Of a DNA stretch of 54,803 nt, positions 16,344 through 24,176 are shown piece after piece. Each line of letters starts with the position of its first letter. The first letter of the stretch is position 1. The notes under the pieces were generated by a model. That model saw only the letters and a list, made by a program, of their open reading frames with translations, searched no databases and was not told where the DNA came from. The position numbers and the translations under genes are program-made. The DNA is from Solirubrobacterales bacterium (lineage in GTDB: Bacteria; Actinomycetota; Thermoleophilia; Solirubrobacterales; 70-9): the NCBI GenBank assembly GCA_009691195.1, contig SHVA01000015.1:1-54803 (forward strand). Direction: 5' to 3'.

Positions 16344-17150
16344 TCAGGCCTCGGCGCCCAGAAGCAAGCCAAGTTGCCGCGACTGGGCGACGAGGGTGCC
16401 GTCGGGCGACCACAGCTCGCCGTCCTCCTCGAAGAAGCCATCGCGCACGTGGGCGTTGCGAAAGCGGCCCAGGAGGGCGCGCTCGTCGATCGGCAGCGGG
16501 GCGCGGAAGTGGATGCTCAGGTCGAGCGTGGGGGCGGGGGCCAGGGCCTTGAGCTTCGGCCAGGGCGCTGGAAACCAGGCGTCGGCGAGGACGGCGATCG
16601 CAAGCGCATCGATCGGGCGGTCCTCCCTGATCCCGAGCCAGCCGCCGCCCTCGCCGCTGTCAGCCCCGCTGAAGGGCGGCGAGCCGAAGCGCCCCTGCAT
16701 CAGCATCCGCTCGCTGAACGGGGGCGGCGCGGTCGGCCGGCGCGAGTCGCGCGGCGCGTCCTCGCTGTCGGGGGGCGGGACGTCGGGCATCACCGACTCG
16801 TTCAGCAACGGCCCCTCCCAGGGCTTGGAGTAGGCGCGCAGGGCCAGCCCGAGGAGCTTCCCATCCTGCTCGAGCCGCCCGCTGAGACTGGTCAGGGAGC
16901 GTCCCGCCCGCTCCACCCGGGCGCTGACGGTCACGGGCCCGGACTCGGGCACCCGGAGGAAGTGCATCGTCACCGAGCGCGCCTGGCGCTCGGGGTCGGC
17001 GACCGCAAGCTCGAGGCCTCGCATCACGATCGCCAGCACGTAGCCGCCGAGCGGCCCGCGGGGCGTCTCCCAGCCTTCGGCCACCGCCCCTTCCCAGACC
17101 CCCTCGCCGGCGGGGCGCAGCGCCGTGTCGTCGTCGAAGCTCACGAGCAA
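16344..17150 (-). CDS. Acyl-CoA thioesterase family protein (double hotdog)
   Basis: A 268-residue protein resembling the TesB/4HBT_3 thioesterase group. The N-terminal hotdog has the pattern GVWEGAVAEGWETPRGPLGGYVLAIVMRG and SVTMHFLRVPESGPV. The second half has the LSIHFRAPLP strand and ends with the SPDGTLVAQSRQLGLLL motif typical of the family. It probably hydrolyses acyl-CoA esters. It starts on the minus strand about 95 bases from the GH15 start and lies next to the SRP RNA. Confidence 0.8.
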   Translation of the reverse strand: MLVSFDDDTALRPAGEGVWEGAVAEGWETPRGPLGGYVLAIVMRGLELAVADPERQARSVTMHFLRVPESGPVTVSARVERAGRSLTSLSGRLEQDGKLLGLALRAYSKPWEGPLLNESVMPDVPPPDSEDAPRDSRRPTAPPPFSERMLMQGRFGSPPFSGADSGEGGGWLGIREDRPIDALAIAVLADAWFPAPWPKLKALAPAPTLDLSIHFRAPLPIDERALLGRFRNAHVRDGFFEEDGELWSPDGTLVAQSRQLGLLLGAEA

Positions 17151-17212
17151 CGGACCCTATCCCCGGGTCAGCCGCCGCAGCGTGACGCGCGCACGCTGGG
17201 CGGTAGGATCAG

Positions 17213-17300
17213 CGATGGACCGTGCTAGGCGGGGAATTAGCGGTGCCCTCTACCCGCAATCCGCTCTAGCGGGGCTGAATTCCCGTCTGAGGGGCTGGCC
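17213..17300 (+). ncRNA. Structured region upstream of the SRP RNA core
   Basis: Nested stems are visible: GGGAATT (17232-17238) pairs with AATTCCC (17278-17284), and inside it AGCGG (17239-17243) pairs with CCGCT (17261-17265). As I recall, a similar sequence precedes the SRP RNA core in other actinobacteria, so it may be part of a longer SRP RNA or of its precursor. The boundaries are approximate. Confidence 0.45.
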
Positions 17301-17329
17301 TTCGGGACCGGCCTGCCGCGGGCGGCATT

Positions 17330-17432
17330 GACGGCCAGGTCCTGCGCAGTGTTGGTCCGTGAACCAGGTCAGATCCGGAAGGAAGCAGCCTTAAGCGGTA
17401 GCCGGCATGTGATGCAGGCAAGCCTGGCTCGA
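17330..17432 (+). ncRNA. ffs: Signal recognition particle RNA (4.5S)
   Basis: It contains the universally conserved domain IV sequence GAACCAGGTCAGATCCGGAA followed by GGAAGCAGCC, where Ffh binds. The outer stem pairs GCCAGG (17334-17339) with CCTGGC (17423-17428), and CCTGC with GCAGG inside. It guides ribosomes making membrane and secreted proteins to the membrane. The ends are set by the outer stem and may be off by some bases; see the structured region upstream. Confidence 0.88.
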
Positions 17433-17568
17433 GCCAAACACGGCGGGTACGCCCGGAGATCTCGTTTCGAGGATGGGTGCACGGTCCATTTTCAGCCGCT
17501 CTCTTGCGCGTTTGTACCAATTTGTCTAGTGTGGCCGAGGGGTTCCGATTGAGCCGGAAGGCCCCGAG

Positions 17569-19221
17569 ATGTCGCGAAATCTGACCGAGATTCTGAGAGC
17601 GGAAGAGACGGAGTCGCCTCCGACGGCGATCGACGTTCTCAAGCAGGCCGTTTTCGATCACGGCGAGGTCACCGACGACGATCGCCGTCGCGCCGCGGAG
17701 GCATCGGGGTTGCCCGAGGCGACCGTCTACGGCGTCTCCAGCTTCTACGACGACCTGACGCAGCCGCGCGGGCGCCGTCACGTGTCGGCCTGCACCGGGA
17801 CCGCCTGCTGGGCAGCCGACTTCGGCGCCCACGTCGAGGAGGTCGGGTCCGGGCTCGGCCTCGAGCCCGGCGAGCGCAGCGACGATGGTGAGGTCTCCTT
17901 CGGCGAGACGGTCTGCCTCGGCTTCTGCCACACCGGCGCGGCCGTACGTGACGGCGCCGCGGTTGACGCCGGCGCGGGTGTTGCCGGCCGTGTAGCCGAC
18001 GGCGCCACCGTCGAGGCGCCTGAGCCCGAGGGCGCGAGCATGCTGGACGCGCCCGTGCTGCTCGGACCCGGCGATTGGGCCGGCCTCGAGCGGGCGCTTT
18101 CGTCGATGACGCCGGAGGAGCTGGTCGCCGAGGTCAAGGAGGCGAACCTGCGCGGCCGCGGGGGCGCCGGGTTCCCCGCCGGCACCAAGTGGGATTTCAC
18201 CGCGAGGGCGTCTGGCGAGGAGAAGGTGATCGTCGTCAACGCGGACGAGGGCGATCCCGGCTCCTACATCGACAAGCAGCTGATGGAGCGCAGCCCGGAC
18301 ATGCTGCTGGAGGGAATGGCATTGGCCGGCTACGCGGTCGGGGCCTCGAGAGGCTTCGTCTTCGTTCGCTCCGAGTATCCGCGCTCGATGCCGGTGCTCA
18401 ACGCTGCGGTGGCCCGCGCCCGTGAGCAGGGGCGCCTGGGGGAGGACGTGCTCGGCAGCGGCTTCGCGTTCGAGGTCGAGGTGCTCGAGGGCGCGGGCTC
18501 CTACGTGGTCGGCGAGGAGACGGCGCTGCTCAACTCCCTTCAGGGCCTGCGGGGCGCGGTCAACGCCCGCCCGCCCTTCCCCGCCGAGCGTGGCTGGCAC
18601 GGCAAGCCGACCGTCGTCAACAACGTCGAGACGCTCTGCAACGCGCCCTACATCGCGACGCACGGAGCGGAGGCCTACGCCGCCCTCAGCCCCGGCGCCA
18701 CCCCCGGGACCAAGCTGACCTGCCTCAACGAGCGCTTCCAGCGGCCGGGGGTCCACGAGGTGCGCTTCGGGACGAGCCTGGAGCAGATCTGCGAGGAGCT
18801 CGGCGGCGGGCTCGTGGATGGCCATGAGATCAAGGCGCTCCAGATCGGGGGCCCCCTGGGCGGGATCCTTCCCGGCTCGCGCCTGGACGTGCGCTTCGAC
18901 TTCGACGAGCTGGCGGCCGAGGGCTGCATGGTCGGCCACGGGAGCATCGTCGCCTTCGACGAGCGCACGGACATGCGGGCCCTGGCCAAGCACCTGCTGG
19001 CGTTCGGCGCCGATGAGAGCTGCGGCAAATGCTTCCCGTGCAGGATCGGCCTCCAGCGCGGCCTCGAGATGGTCGAGCGCGAGGGCCCGGTGGACCGCGA
19101 GAAGCTGGAGGCCCTGCTGGAGACGCTGGAGCTGGGCTCCCTCTGCGCCCACGGCGGCGGCATGCCCGCACCGATCCGCAGCCTGATCCGCCACTTCCCC
19201 GAGGAGCTGGGGGTCGCGTGA
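17569..19221 (+). CDS. Fused NuoE-NuoF-type subunit of NAD-linked formate dehydrogenase
   Basis: A 550-residue flavoprotein. Residues 1-130 are a NuoE-like thioredoxin fold with the [2Fe-2S] ligands CTGTAC and CLGFC. The rest is NuoF-like: the FMN/NADH motif RGRGGAGFPAGTKWDF, then VNADEGDPGSYIDK, GEETALLNSLQG, and the [4Fe-4S] ligands ESCGKCFPCR with a later Cys in LCAHGG. In NAD-dependent formate dehydrogenases this part passes electrons to NAD. It is first in an operon with the iron-sulfur subunit, the molybdenum subunit and fdhD, joined by one- to four-base overlaps, which argues for formate dehydrogenase rather than complex I. Confidence 0.85.
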   Translation: MSRNLTEILRAEETESPPTAIDVLKQAVFDHGEVTDDDRRRAAEASGLPEATVYGVSSFYDDLTQPRGRRHVSACTGTACWAADFGAHVEEVGSGLGLEPGERSDDGEVSFGETVCLGFCHTGAAVRDGAAVDAGAGVAGRVADGATVEAPEPEGASMLDAPVLLGPGDWAGLERALSSMTPEELVAEVKEANLRGRGGAGFPAGTKWDFTARASGEEKVIVVNADEGDPGSYIDKQLMERSPDMLLEGMALAGYAVGASRGFVFVRSEYPRSMPVLNAAVARAREQGRLGEDVLGSGFAFEVEVLEGAGSYVVGEETALLNSLQGLRGAVNARPPFPAERGWHGKPTVVNNVETLCNAPYIATHGAEAYAALSPGATPGTKLTCLNERFQRPGVHEVRFGTSLEQICEELGGGLVDGHEIKALQIGGPLGGILPGSRLDVRFDFDELAAEGCMVGHGSIVAFDERTDMRALAKHLLAFGADESCGKCFPCRIGLQRGLEMVEREGPVDREKLEALLETLELGSLCAHGGGMPAPIRSLIRHFPEELGVA

Positions 19222-19874
19222 TGGAGGTATGGGTGGATGGCGAGCGGGTGGAGGTCGAGGCCGGCGCGACCGTACTCGAAGCGGCGAGCGCCGCGGACCG
19301 CTACGTGCCGACGCTCTGCTTCGACGACCGGCTCGCCCCTTTCGGCGCCTGTCGCGTCTGCATGGTGGGGGTCGAGGGGGCGGATGCGCCGATCGCGGCG
19401 TGTACGACTCCCTGCAGGGAGGGGATGCGGATCGAGACGACCGACGCGACCGCGCGCCGCATCGCGGCGGCCACCGTCGAGCTCGTCATGTCCGAGCTTC
19501 CGGTCGCTCCCGCCGAGCACACCGAGCTCGCAGCCATGGCCCGCTTCTTCGAGATCGGCGAGCCCCGCTGGCAGGGCGTGCAGCACGAGCCCAGGCTCGA
19601 CGAGCGCCATCCCTACCTGGTGCTCCAGCACGAGCTCTGCATCTCCTGCGGGCGCTGCGTGCGCGCCTGCGACGAGGTTCAGGGTGCGTTCGCCTTGACG
19701 GCGACCGGCCGCGGCTTCGAGGCCAACATCACCGCGGGGCTCGATGCGGGCTTCCAGGACTCCACCTGCGTCTCCTGCGGCGCATGCGCAGACACCTGTC
19801 CCACCGACGCGATCACCGAGCACCTGTTGCTAGATTTGGTCCAAGCGGGCACAATTGAGGGAGCTTCCAAATGA
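19221..19874 (+). CDS. Iron-sulfur subunit of formate dehydrogenase
   Basis: A 217-residue electron-transfer protein. The start ATG overlaps the previous stop by one base. A ferredoxin-like [2Fe-2S] domain uses Cys33, Cys44, Cys47 and Cys61, as in the 75-kDa subunit of complex I. Two [4Fe-4S] motifs follow, CISCGRCVRACDE and CVSCGACADTCPTDAI. In FdsA-type enzymes this module is the N-terminus of the catalytic subunit; here it is a separate gene. It should carry electrons from the molybdenum subunit to the NuoEF-like subunit. Confidence 0.85.
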   Translation: MEVWVDGERVEVEAGATVLEAASAADRYVPTLCFDDRLAPFGACRVCMVGVEGADAPIAACTTPCREGMRIETTDATARRIAAATVELVMSELPVAPAEHTELAAMARFFEIGEPRWQGVQHEPRLDERHPYLVLQHELCISCGRCVRACDEVQGAFALTATGRGFEANITAGLDAGFQDSTCVSCGACADTCPTDAITEHLLLDLVQAGTIEGASK

Positions 19875-21973
19875 CGACACCCTTCGAGAAGACCACGACG
19901 ACGACATGCGGCTACTGCGGCGTCGGCTGCCGTCTCGAGGCCCATCGCGCCGACGGCCGCGTCGTCTCGATCAGCCCGGCGATGGACGGGCCCGCGAACA
20001 AGGGGCACACCTGCCTCAAGGGGCGCTTCGCCCACCAGTTCGCCCGCTCGCGCGACCGCCTGACGGCGCCGATGGTGCGCGAGAGCGGCGGCTTCCGCCT
20101 CGCGAGCTGGGAGGAGGCGATCGCCAGGATCACGGAGGCCTTCGGCAAGATCAAGGCCGAGCACGGCCCCGACGCGATCGCCGGCCTCGCCTCCTCGCGG
20201 GCGACCAACGAGGATTGCTACGCGATGCAGCGGCTGATGCGCGCCGCCGTGGGCACGCACAACATCGACAACTGCTCGCGGGTTTGCCACTCGCCGACAT
20301 CCTTCGCGCTGCGCAGGTCGTTCGGTCTCTCCGGCGCGACCGGCTCCTTCGACGACATCGAGCAGGCCGAGGTCGCGCTCCTGATCGGCGTCAACCCCAC
20401 CCAGGGCCACCCCGTGGTCGGGGCGCGGATCAAGCAGGCGGCGCTGAAGGGGCTGAAGCTGATCACCGCCGACCCGCGCCGGATCGAGCTCGCCGACTAC
20501 GGCCAGATCCACCTGGCCAACCGGCCGGGCACCAACTCCGCGCTGCTGCTCGGGCTCGCCCACGTCGTGATCCGCGACGGCCTCACCGACCAGGACTTCA
20601 TCGCAGCCCGCACCGACGGCTACGAGGCCGTCGAGGAGCTCGTCCGGGCATACGCGCCGCAGCAGGTGGAGGCGATCACCGGCGTCCCGGCGGCCGACCT
20701 CGAGCGGGCCGCCCACATGTACGCCGAGGCCGATCGCGCCTGCGTGCTCTGGGGCCTCGGCGTCACCGAGCACCTCTACGGATCCGAGGCGGTGCAGCTG
20801 ATCTGCAACCTGGCGCTGATGACCGCCAACGTCGGTCGCCCGGGCGCCGCCCTGCTCCCCCTCCGGGGACAGAACAACGTCCAGGGCTCATCGGACATGG
20901 GCGCGCTGCCCGACACCTTCACCGACTACCGGCCGGTCACCGACGACGCGATCACCAGCTCCTTCGAGCAGCGCTGGGGCGTGGAGATGAAGCGCGAGCC
21001 GGGGATGAAGATCCCCCAGATGTTCGACGCGGCGATCGCGGGCGATCTCAAGGCGATGTACATCTTCGGCGAGGACGTCGCCCAGACCGACCCTGACACC
21101 GCCCACGTCACCAAGGCGCTGGAGTCCCTGGACTTCCTCGTCTGCCAGGACATCTTTGAGAACGAGACCACCAAGTTCGCCGACGTGATCCTGCCCGCCT
21201 CATCGTTCCTCGAGAAGACCGGCACCTTCACCAACGCCGAGCGCCGGCTGCAGCTGGTTGAACCGGGCGCGGAGCCGCCGGGCTCGGCGAAGACGGACTT
21301 CGAGATCCTGACGACGGTCTCACGGGCTCTCGGCCACGAGATGGGATACGAGACGCCCAGCGACGTCATGGACGAGATCGCCGAGATGACGCCGCGCTAC
21401 GCGGGCCTCAGCCACGAGCGGATCGGCCGCACCGGGCTGCAGTGGCCGGTCGCCGCCGATGGCACCGACACGCCGATCCTCTACGAGGACGAATTCGAGC
21501 TCCCCGGCGGCCGCGCGCACTTCGCGGTGCTGCCCTACAAGGAGCCCGGTGACTCCGCCGACGACGAGTTCCCGCTGATCCTCGTCACCGGGCGGCGGCT
21601 CGAGCACTACAACGCCGGCAACATGACCCGGCGAACGGGCAACATCGAGCTCCTCTCCGGCGAGAGCCTCGAGATCCATCCCGATGATGCCGCCGCACGG
21701 GGCCTCGGCGACGGCGACGTCGTGGCGGTGCGAAGCCGCCAGGGCCAGATCGAGCTGCCGGTCGAGGTGACCGAGCGGATCGAGCCCGGCCACGTCTTCT
21801 GCGCCTTCCACTTCCCCGAGGTCCGCACCAACCTGCTGATCGGGCAGTCGGCCGATATCAACACCTCCTGCCCCGAGTACAAGGTTGTGGCGGTCGCGGT
21901 GGATCCGGTCGGCAGGGCCGCGCAGGCCCCGCGCGCGGCGGAGGAGACCGAGCCGGCGCTGCAGACGGGTTGA
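19871..21973 (+). CDS. Formate dehydrogenase, molybdopterin catalytic subunit
   Basis: A 700-residue member of the DMSO reductase family. The N-terminal [4Fe-4S] site uses Cys13, Cys16, Cys20 and Cys48. The residue that binds Mo or W is Cys139 within NCSRVCHSPT, where selenocysteine stands in some relatives, and His140 next to it is typical of formate dehydrogenases. The molybdopterin-guanine dinucleotide domains follow, with DAIAGLASSRATNED, GQNNVQGSSDMGALP and the C-terminal GRRLEHYNAGNMTRRTGN. It oxidises formate to CO2. The start overlaps the previous gene by four bases (ATGA). There is no Tat signal, so it acts in the cytosol. Confidence 0.9.
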   Translation: MTTPFEKTTTTTCGYCGVGCRLEAHRADGRVVSISPAMDGPANKGHTCLKGRFAHQFARSRDRLTAPMVRESGGFRLASWEEAIARITEAFGKIKAEHGPDAIAGLASSRATNEDCYAMQRLMRAAVGTHNIDNCSRVCHSPTSFALRRSFGLSGATGSFDDIEQAEVALLIGVNPTQGHPVVGARIKQAALKGLKLITADPRRIELADYGQIHLANRPGTNSALLLGLAHVVIRDGLTDQDFIAARTDGYEAVEELVRAYAPQQVEAITGVPAADLERAAHMYAEADRACVLWGLGVTEHLYGSEAVQLICNLALMTANVGRPGAALLPLRGQNNVQGSSDMGALPDTFTDYRPVTDDAITSSFEQRWGVEMKREPGMKIPQMFDAAIAGDLKAMYIFGEDVAQTDPDTAHVTKALESLDFLVCQDIFENETTKFADVILPASSFLEKTGTFTNAERRLQLVEPGAEPPGSAKTDFEILTTVSRALGHEMGYETPSDVMDEIAEMTPRYAGLSHERIGRTGLQWPVAADGTDTPILYEDEFELPGGRAHFAVLPYKEPGDSADDEFPLILVTGRRLEHYNAGNMTRRTGNIELLSGESLEIHPDDAAARGLGDGDVVAVRSRQGQIELPVEVTERIEPGHVFCAFHFPEVRTNLLIGQSADINTSCPEYKVVAVAVDPVGRAAQAPRAAEETEPALQTG

Positions 21974-22749
21974 TGGGCGAGGACCCGGCTCCGGGCGTGG
22001 CCGCCGAGGCCATGCTCGCGGCGGTCACGCGCGACGGCGGCGTTGACGAGGTCGCGGTCGAGGAGCCGCTCGAGATCCGGCTCAACGGCGAGCCGATCGC
22101 GGTCACGATGCGGACCCCGGGCGATGACTTCGCCCTGGCGGCCGGCTTCCTCCACGGCGAGGGGATCATCGATCGCCCGCCCGCCGTCGACCTGACCGAG
22201 GACCTGGCCGCGAACACGGTCGAGGTCACCGCGCCGGGCGCGAGCCCGCCCGCGGCCCGCCGCTTCTACACCAGCTCCTCGTGCGGGGTCTGCGGCAAGG
22301 GCGCCCTCGAGGAGGTCGCGGTGAATGCGGAGCGGATCGACTCCGAGCTGAGGATCGAGCGGGCGCTGCTCGCCCGGCTTCCCGACCTCCTGCGCCAGCC
22401 TGCCTTCAACCGCAGCGGCGGCCTGCACGCGACCGGCCTCTTCACCGCCGCCGGCGAGCTGCTTGCGGTCAGCGAGGACGTCGGGCGCCACAACGCGATG
22501 GACAAGGTGATCGGGCGGGCGCTGCTCGACGACGCGCTGCCGCTGACTGACCGCGTCCTCTGCGTCAGCGGCCGGCTCGCCTTCGAGCTGGTCCAGAAGG
22601 CGGCCGTGGCCGGGGCTCCGGTGCTGGTCGGCGTCGGCGCGCCCACCTCGCTGGCGGTCGAGCTGGCCGAGGATCGGGGCATCACGCTTGCCGGCTTCGC
22701 TCGCGGAACGACCGTCAACGTCTACACCCACCCCGAGCGCGTGGCCTGA
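21973..22749 (+). CDS. fdhD: Formate dehydrogenase accessory sulfurtransferase
   Basis: A 258-residue FdhD protein. It moves sulfur from a cysteine desulfurase to the molybdenum cofactor, needed for active formate dehydrogenase. The catalytic CxxC is in SSCGVCGKG, and the family motifs GDDFALAAGFLHGEGII, SEDVGRHNAMDKVIG and GRLAFELVQKA are present. It overlaps the catalytic subunit stop by one base (TGATG), which fits co-production with its client. Confidence 0.92.
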   Translation: MGEDPAPGVAAEAMLAAVTRDGGVDEVAVEEPLEIRLNGEPIAVTMRTPGDDFALAAGFLHGEGIIDRPPAVDLTEDLAANTVEVTAPGASPPAARRFYTSSSCGVCGKGALEEVAVNAERIDSELRIERALLARLPDLLRQPAFNRSGGLHATGLFTAAGELLAVSEDVGRHNAMDKVIGRALLDDALPLTDRVLCVSGRLAFELVQKAAVAGAPVLVGVGAPTSLAVELAEDRGITLAGFARGTTVNVYTHPERVA

Positions 22750-22807
22750 CCGACACTGCGGCTCGAGTTGGGCCCGGAGCCGGGGCCGCTTCCAGAGCCG
22801 GGTCCGC

Positions 22808-23137
22808 TCACTTGGGCGGCAGGGAGGTGGCGTAGTCGGCCCCAGCCTCCACCCAGCTCGCGAGGTCGCGGTCTTCGGTCGTCGCCTCCGGACCAACGTA
22901 GATCCAGCCCTTCATCGCGCGCCCGGTGAAGTCGAACTCGCGAACGCCGGGCTCGGCGAGCGCCAGCTGGGCATCGGCGGCATCGAGCCGTACGATCACG
23001 TCCTGCTCGATCACTCCGACGGCCATGTTGCCCCCGACCATGAAGCCGATCCCCCCGAACATCCTGCGCTCGCTGAGCGAGTCGCGCGGGGCGAGCAGCT
23101 CGCGGACCCGGTCGGCCAGCGCCTCATCGACGGCCAT
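22808..23137 (-). CDS. TfoX N-terminal domain protein
   Basis: A 109-residue protein that is essentially one TfoX/Sxy N-terminal domain, with the family pattern RRMFGGIGFMVGGNMAVGV and the C-terminal block GRAMKGWIYVGPE. In gamma-proteobacteria the full-length protein regulates competence, but short actinobacterial versions have no proven function. It is followed on the same strand by no close partner; the enoyl-CoA hydratase gene lies 25 bases upstream on the same strand and may be co-transcribed. Confidence 0.8.
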   Translation of the reverse strand: MAVDEALADRVRELLAPRDSLSERRMFGGIGFMVGGNMAVGVIEQDVIVRLDAADAQLALAEPGVREFDFTGRAMKGWIYVGPEATTEDRDLASWVEAGADYATSLPPK

Positions 23138-23161
23138 CGGGGCGCCCGGATGGGTTCAGGG

Positions 23162-24094
23162 TCAACGGAAGCGGCCATCCTCGAGCGCCCGTTGCAGCGC
23201 CTCGGGGTCGTAGGCGGGCAGCTCGCCGCTGCGCTCGAGCCCATCAACGTAGGCGGCCATGGCCGCGTCCGCGTCGTCGCTGACGATCGCCGACATCAGC
23301 TCGGCCCGCTCCAGGCGCAGGCCGGCGGCCAGAGGCAGCGACCCCCCGACATTGACGGCTCGCTTGACCCCCGCGATCGCGGCCTTGGGGCGGCGGGCGA
23401 GGCGGGTGGCCAGCGCCAGCGCACGGTCGACCAGCTCCGCAGGGGGCGCCAGCTCGTCCACCAGGCCGAGCTCTTTGGCCTGCTCGGGAGTCAGGGGCCC
23501 GCCGTCGAGGCAGAGCTGCAGCGCGGGGCCGCTGCCGAGCAGGCGCGCCAGTCGCTGGGTGCCGCCGCCGCCGGGGGGGAAGCCGAACAGGATCTCGGGC
23601 TGGCCGATCAAGAAGGGGCCGTCGGCCATCAGCCTCAGATCGCAGGCCAGGGCCAGCTCACAGCCCCCTCCCTGCGCCGAGCCGTTGATCGCCGCGACGA
23701 CCACCGCCCCGACGCTGCCGAGCCGGGCCAGCACCTCGCCGAAGCGCTCGGCCTGCGAGAGGCCTGCGGCGGGCGTTCGCTCCAGCGCCGACGCCGCGCC
23801 CGGGATGCGACGAAGGGCGCCGACCGCCCCCAGCGAGGCACGCGCGGCCGCGGGCCGAACGCTGGGGGCGGCGCGCGAAGCGGCGAGCAGCTCGGCGATG
23901 TCGTAGTGGGCCACGAAGCGCTCAGGGTGGGCGCCGGTGAGCACCACCCCGGTCAGCTCCGGGTCGCGGTCGGCCCGGGCGGCGAGCGCCTCGAGCCCGT
24001 CGACGATCTCGTCGTCCATCAGGCCGTGGGGCGGGTTTGAGATCGTCGCCAAGAGGACCCCTTCGCCGCGCTCTTCGAGTTGCAGCTCACCCAT
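23162..24094 (-). CDS. Enoyl-CoA hydratase/isomerase family protein
   Basis: A 310-residue crotonase-fold protein. The oxyanion-hole region INGSAQGGGCELALACDLR and the following IGQPEILFGFPPGGGGTQRL are well conserved, and the expected trimerisation helices follow (ALAIATRLARRPKAAI type). The Glu in QPEILFG is one of the usual catalytic positions. A roughly 40-residue Ala-rich insertion (about 70-110) is unusual for the family. It may act in fatty-acid or aromatic-acid beta-oxidation; the exact substrate is unknown. Confidence 0.85.
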   Translation of the reverse strand: MGELQLEERGEGVLLATISNPPHGLMDDEIVDGLEALAARADRDPELTGVVLTGAHPERFVAHYDIAELLAASRAAPSVRPAAARASLGAVGALRRIPGAASALERTPAAGLSQAERFGEVLARLGSVGAVVVAAINGSAQGGGCELALACDLRLMADGPFLIGQPEILFGFPPGGGGTQRLARLLGSGPALQLCLDGGPLTPEQAKELGLVDELAPPAELVDRALALATRLARRPKAAIAGVKRAVNVGGSLPLAAGLRLERAELMSAIVSDDADAAMAAYVDGLERSGELPAYDPEALQRALEDGRFR

Positions 24095-24176
24095 CGGCGG
24101 CCAGCGTATCCCAGCGGCCGCTACGCCTCGCGGTGGCCCTGGGGTGACGTTCGGGGCGAGGGCTAGACTGGCCGCC

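Noticed and set aside
17266-19194. 642-residue open frame on the minus strand
   Set aside because: It is the antisense shadow of the NuoEF-like gene and the SRP RNA; composition is Arg/Ala/Gly-rich without domain patterns.
19221-21973. The separate iron-sulfur and molybdenum genes as one frameshifted FdsA
   Set aside because: The genes meet at a clean ATGA overlap exactly at a domain border, and the second starts directly with its own cluster motif.
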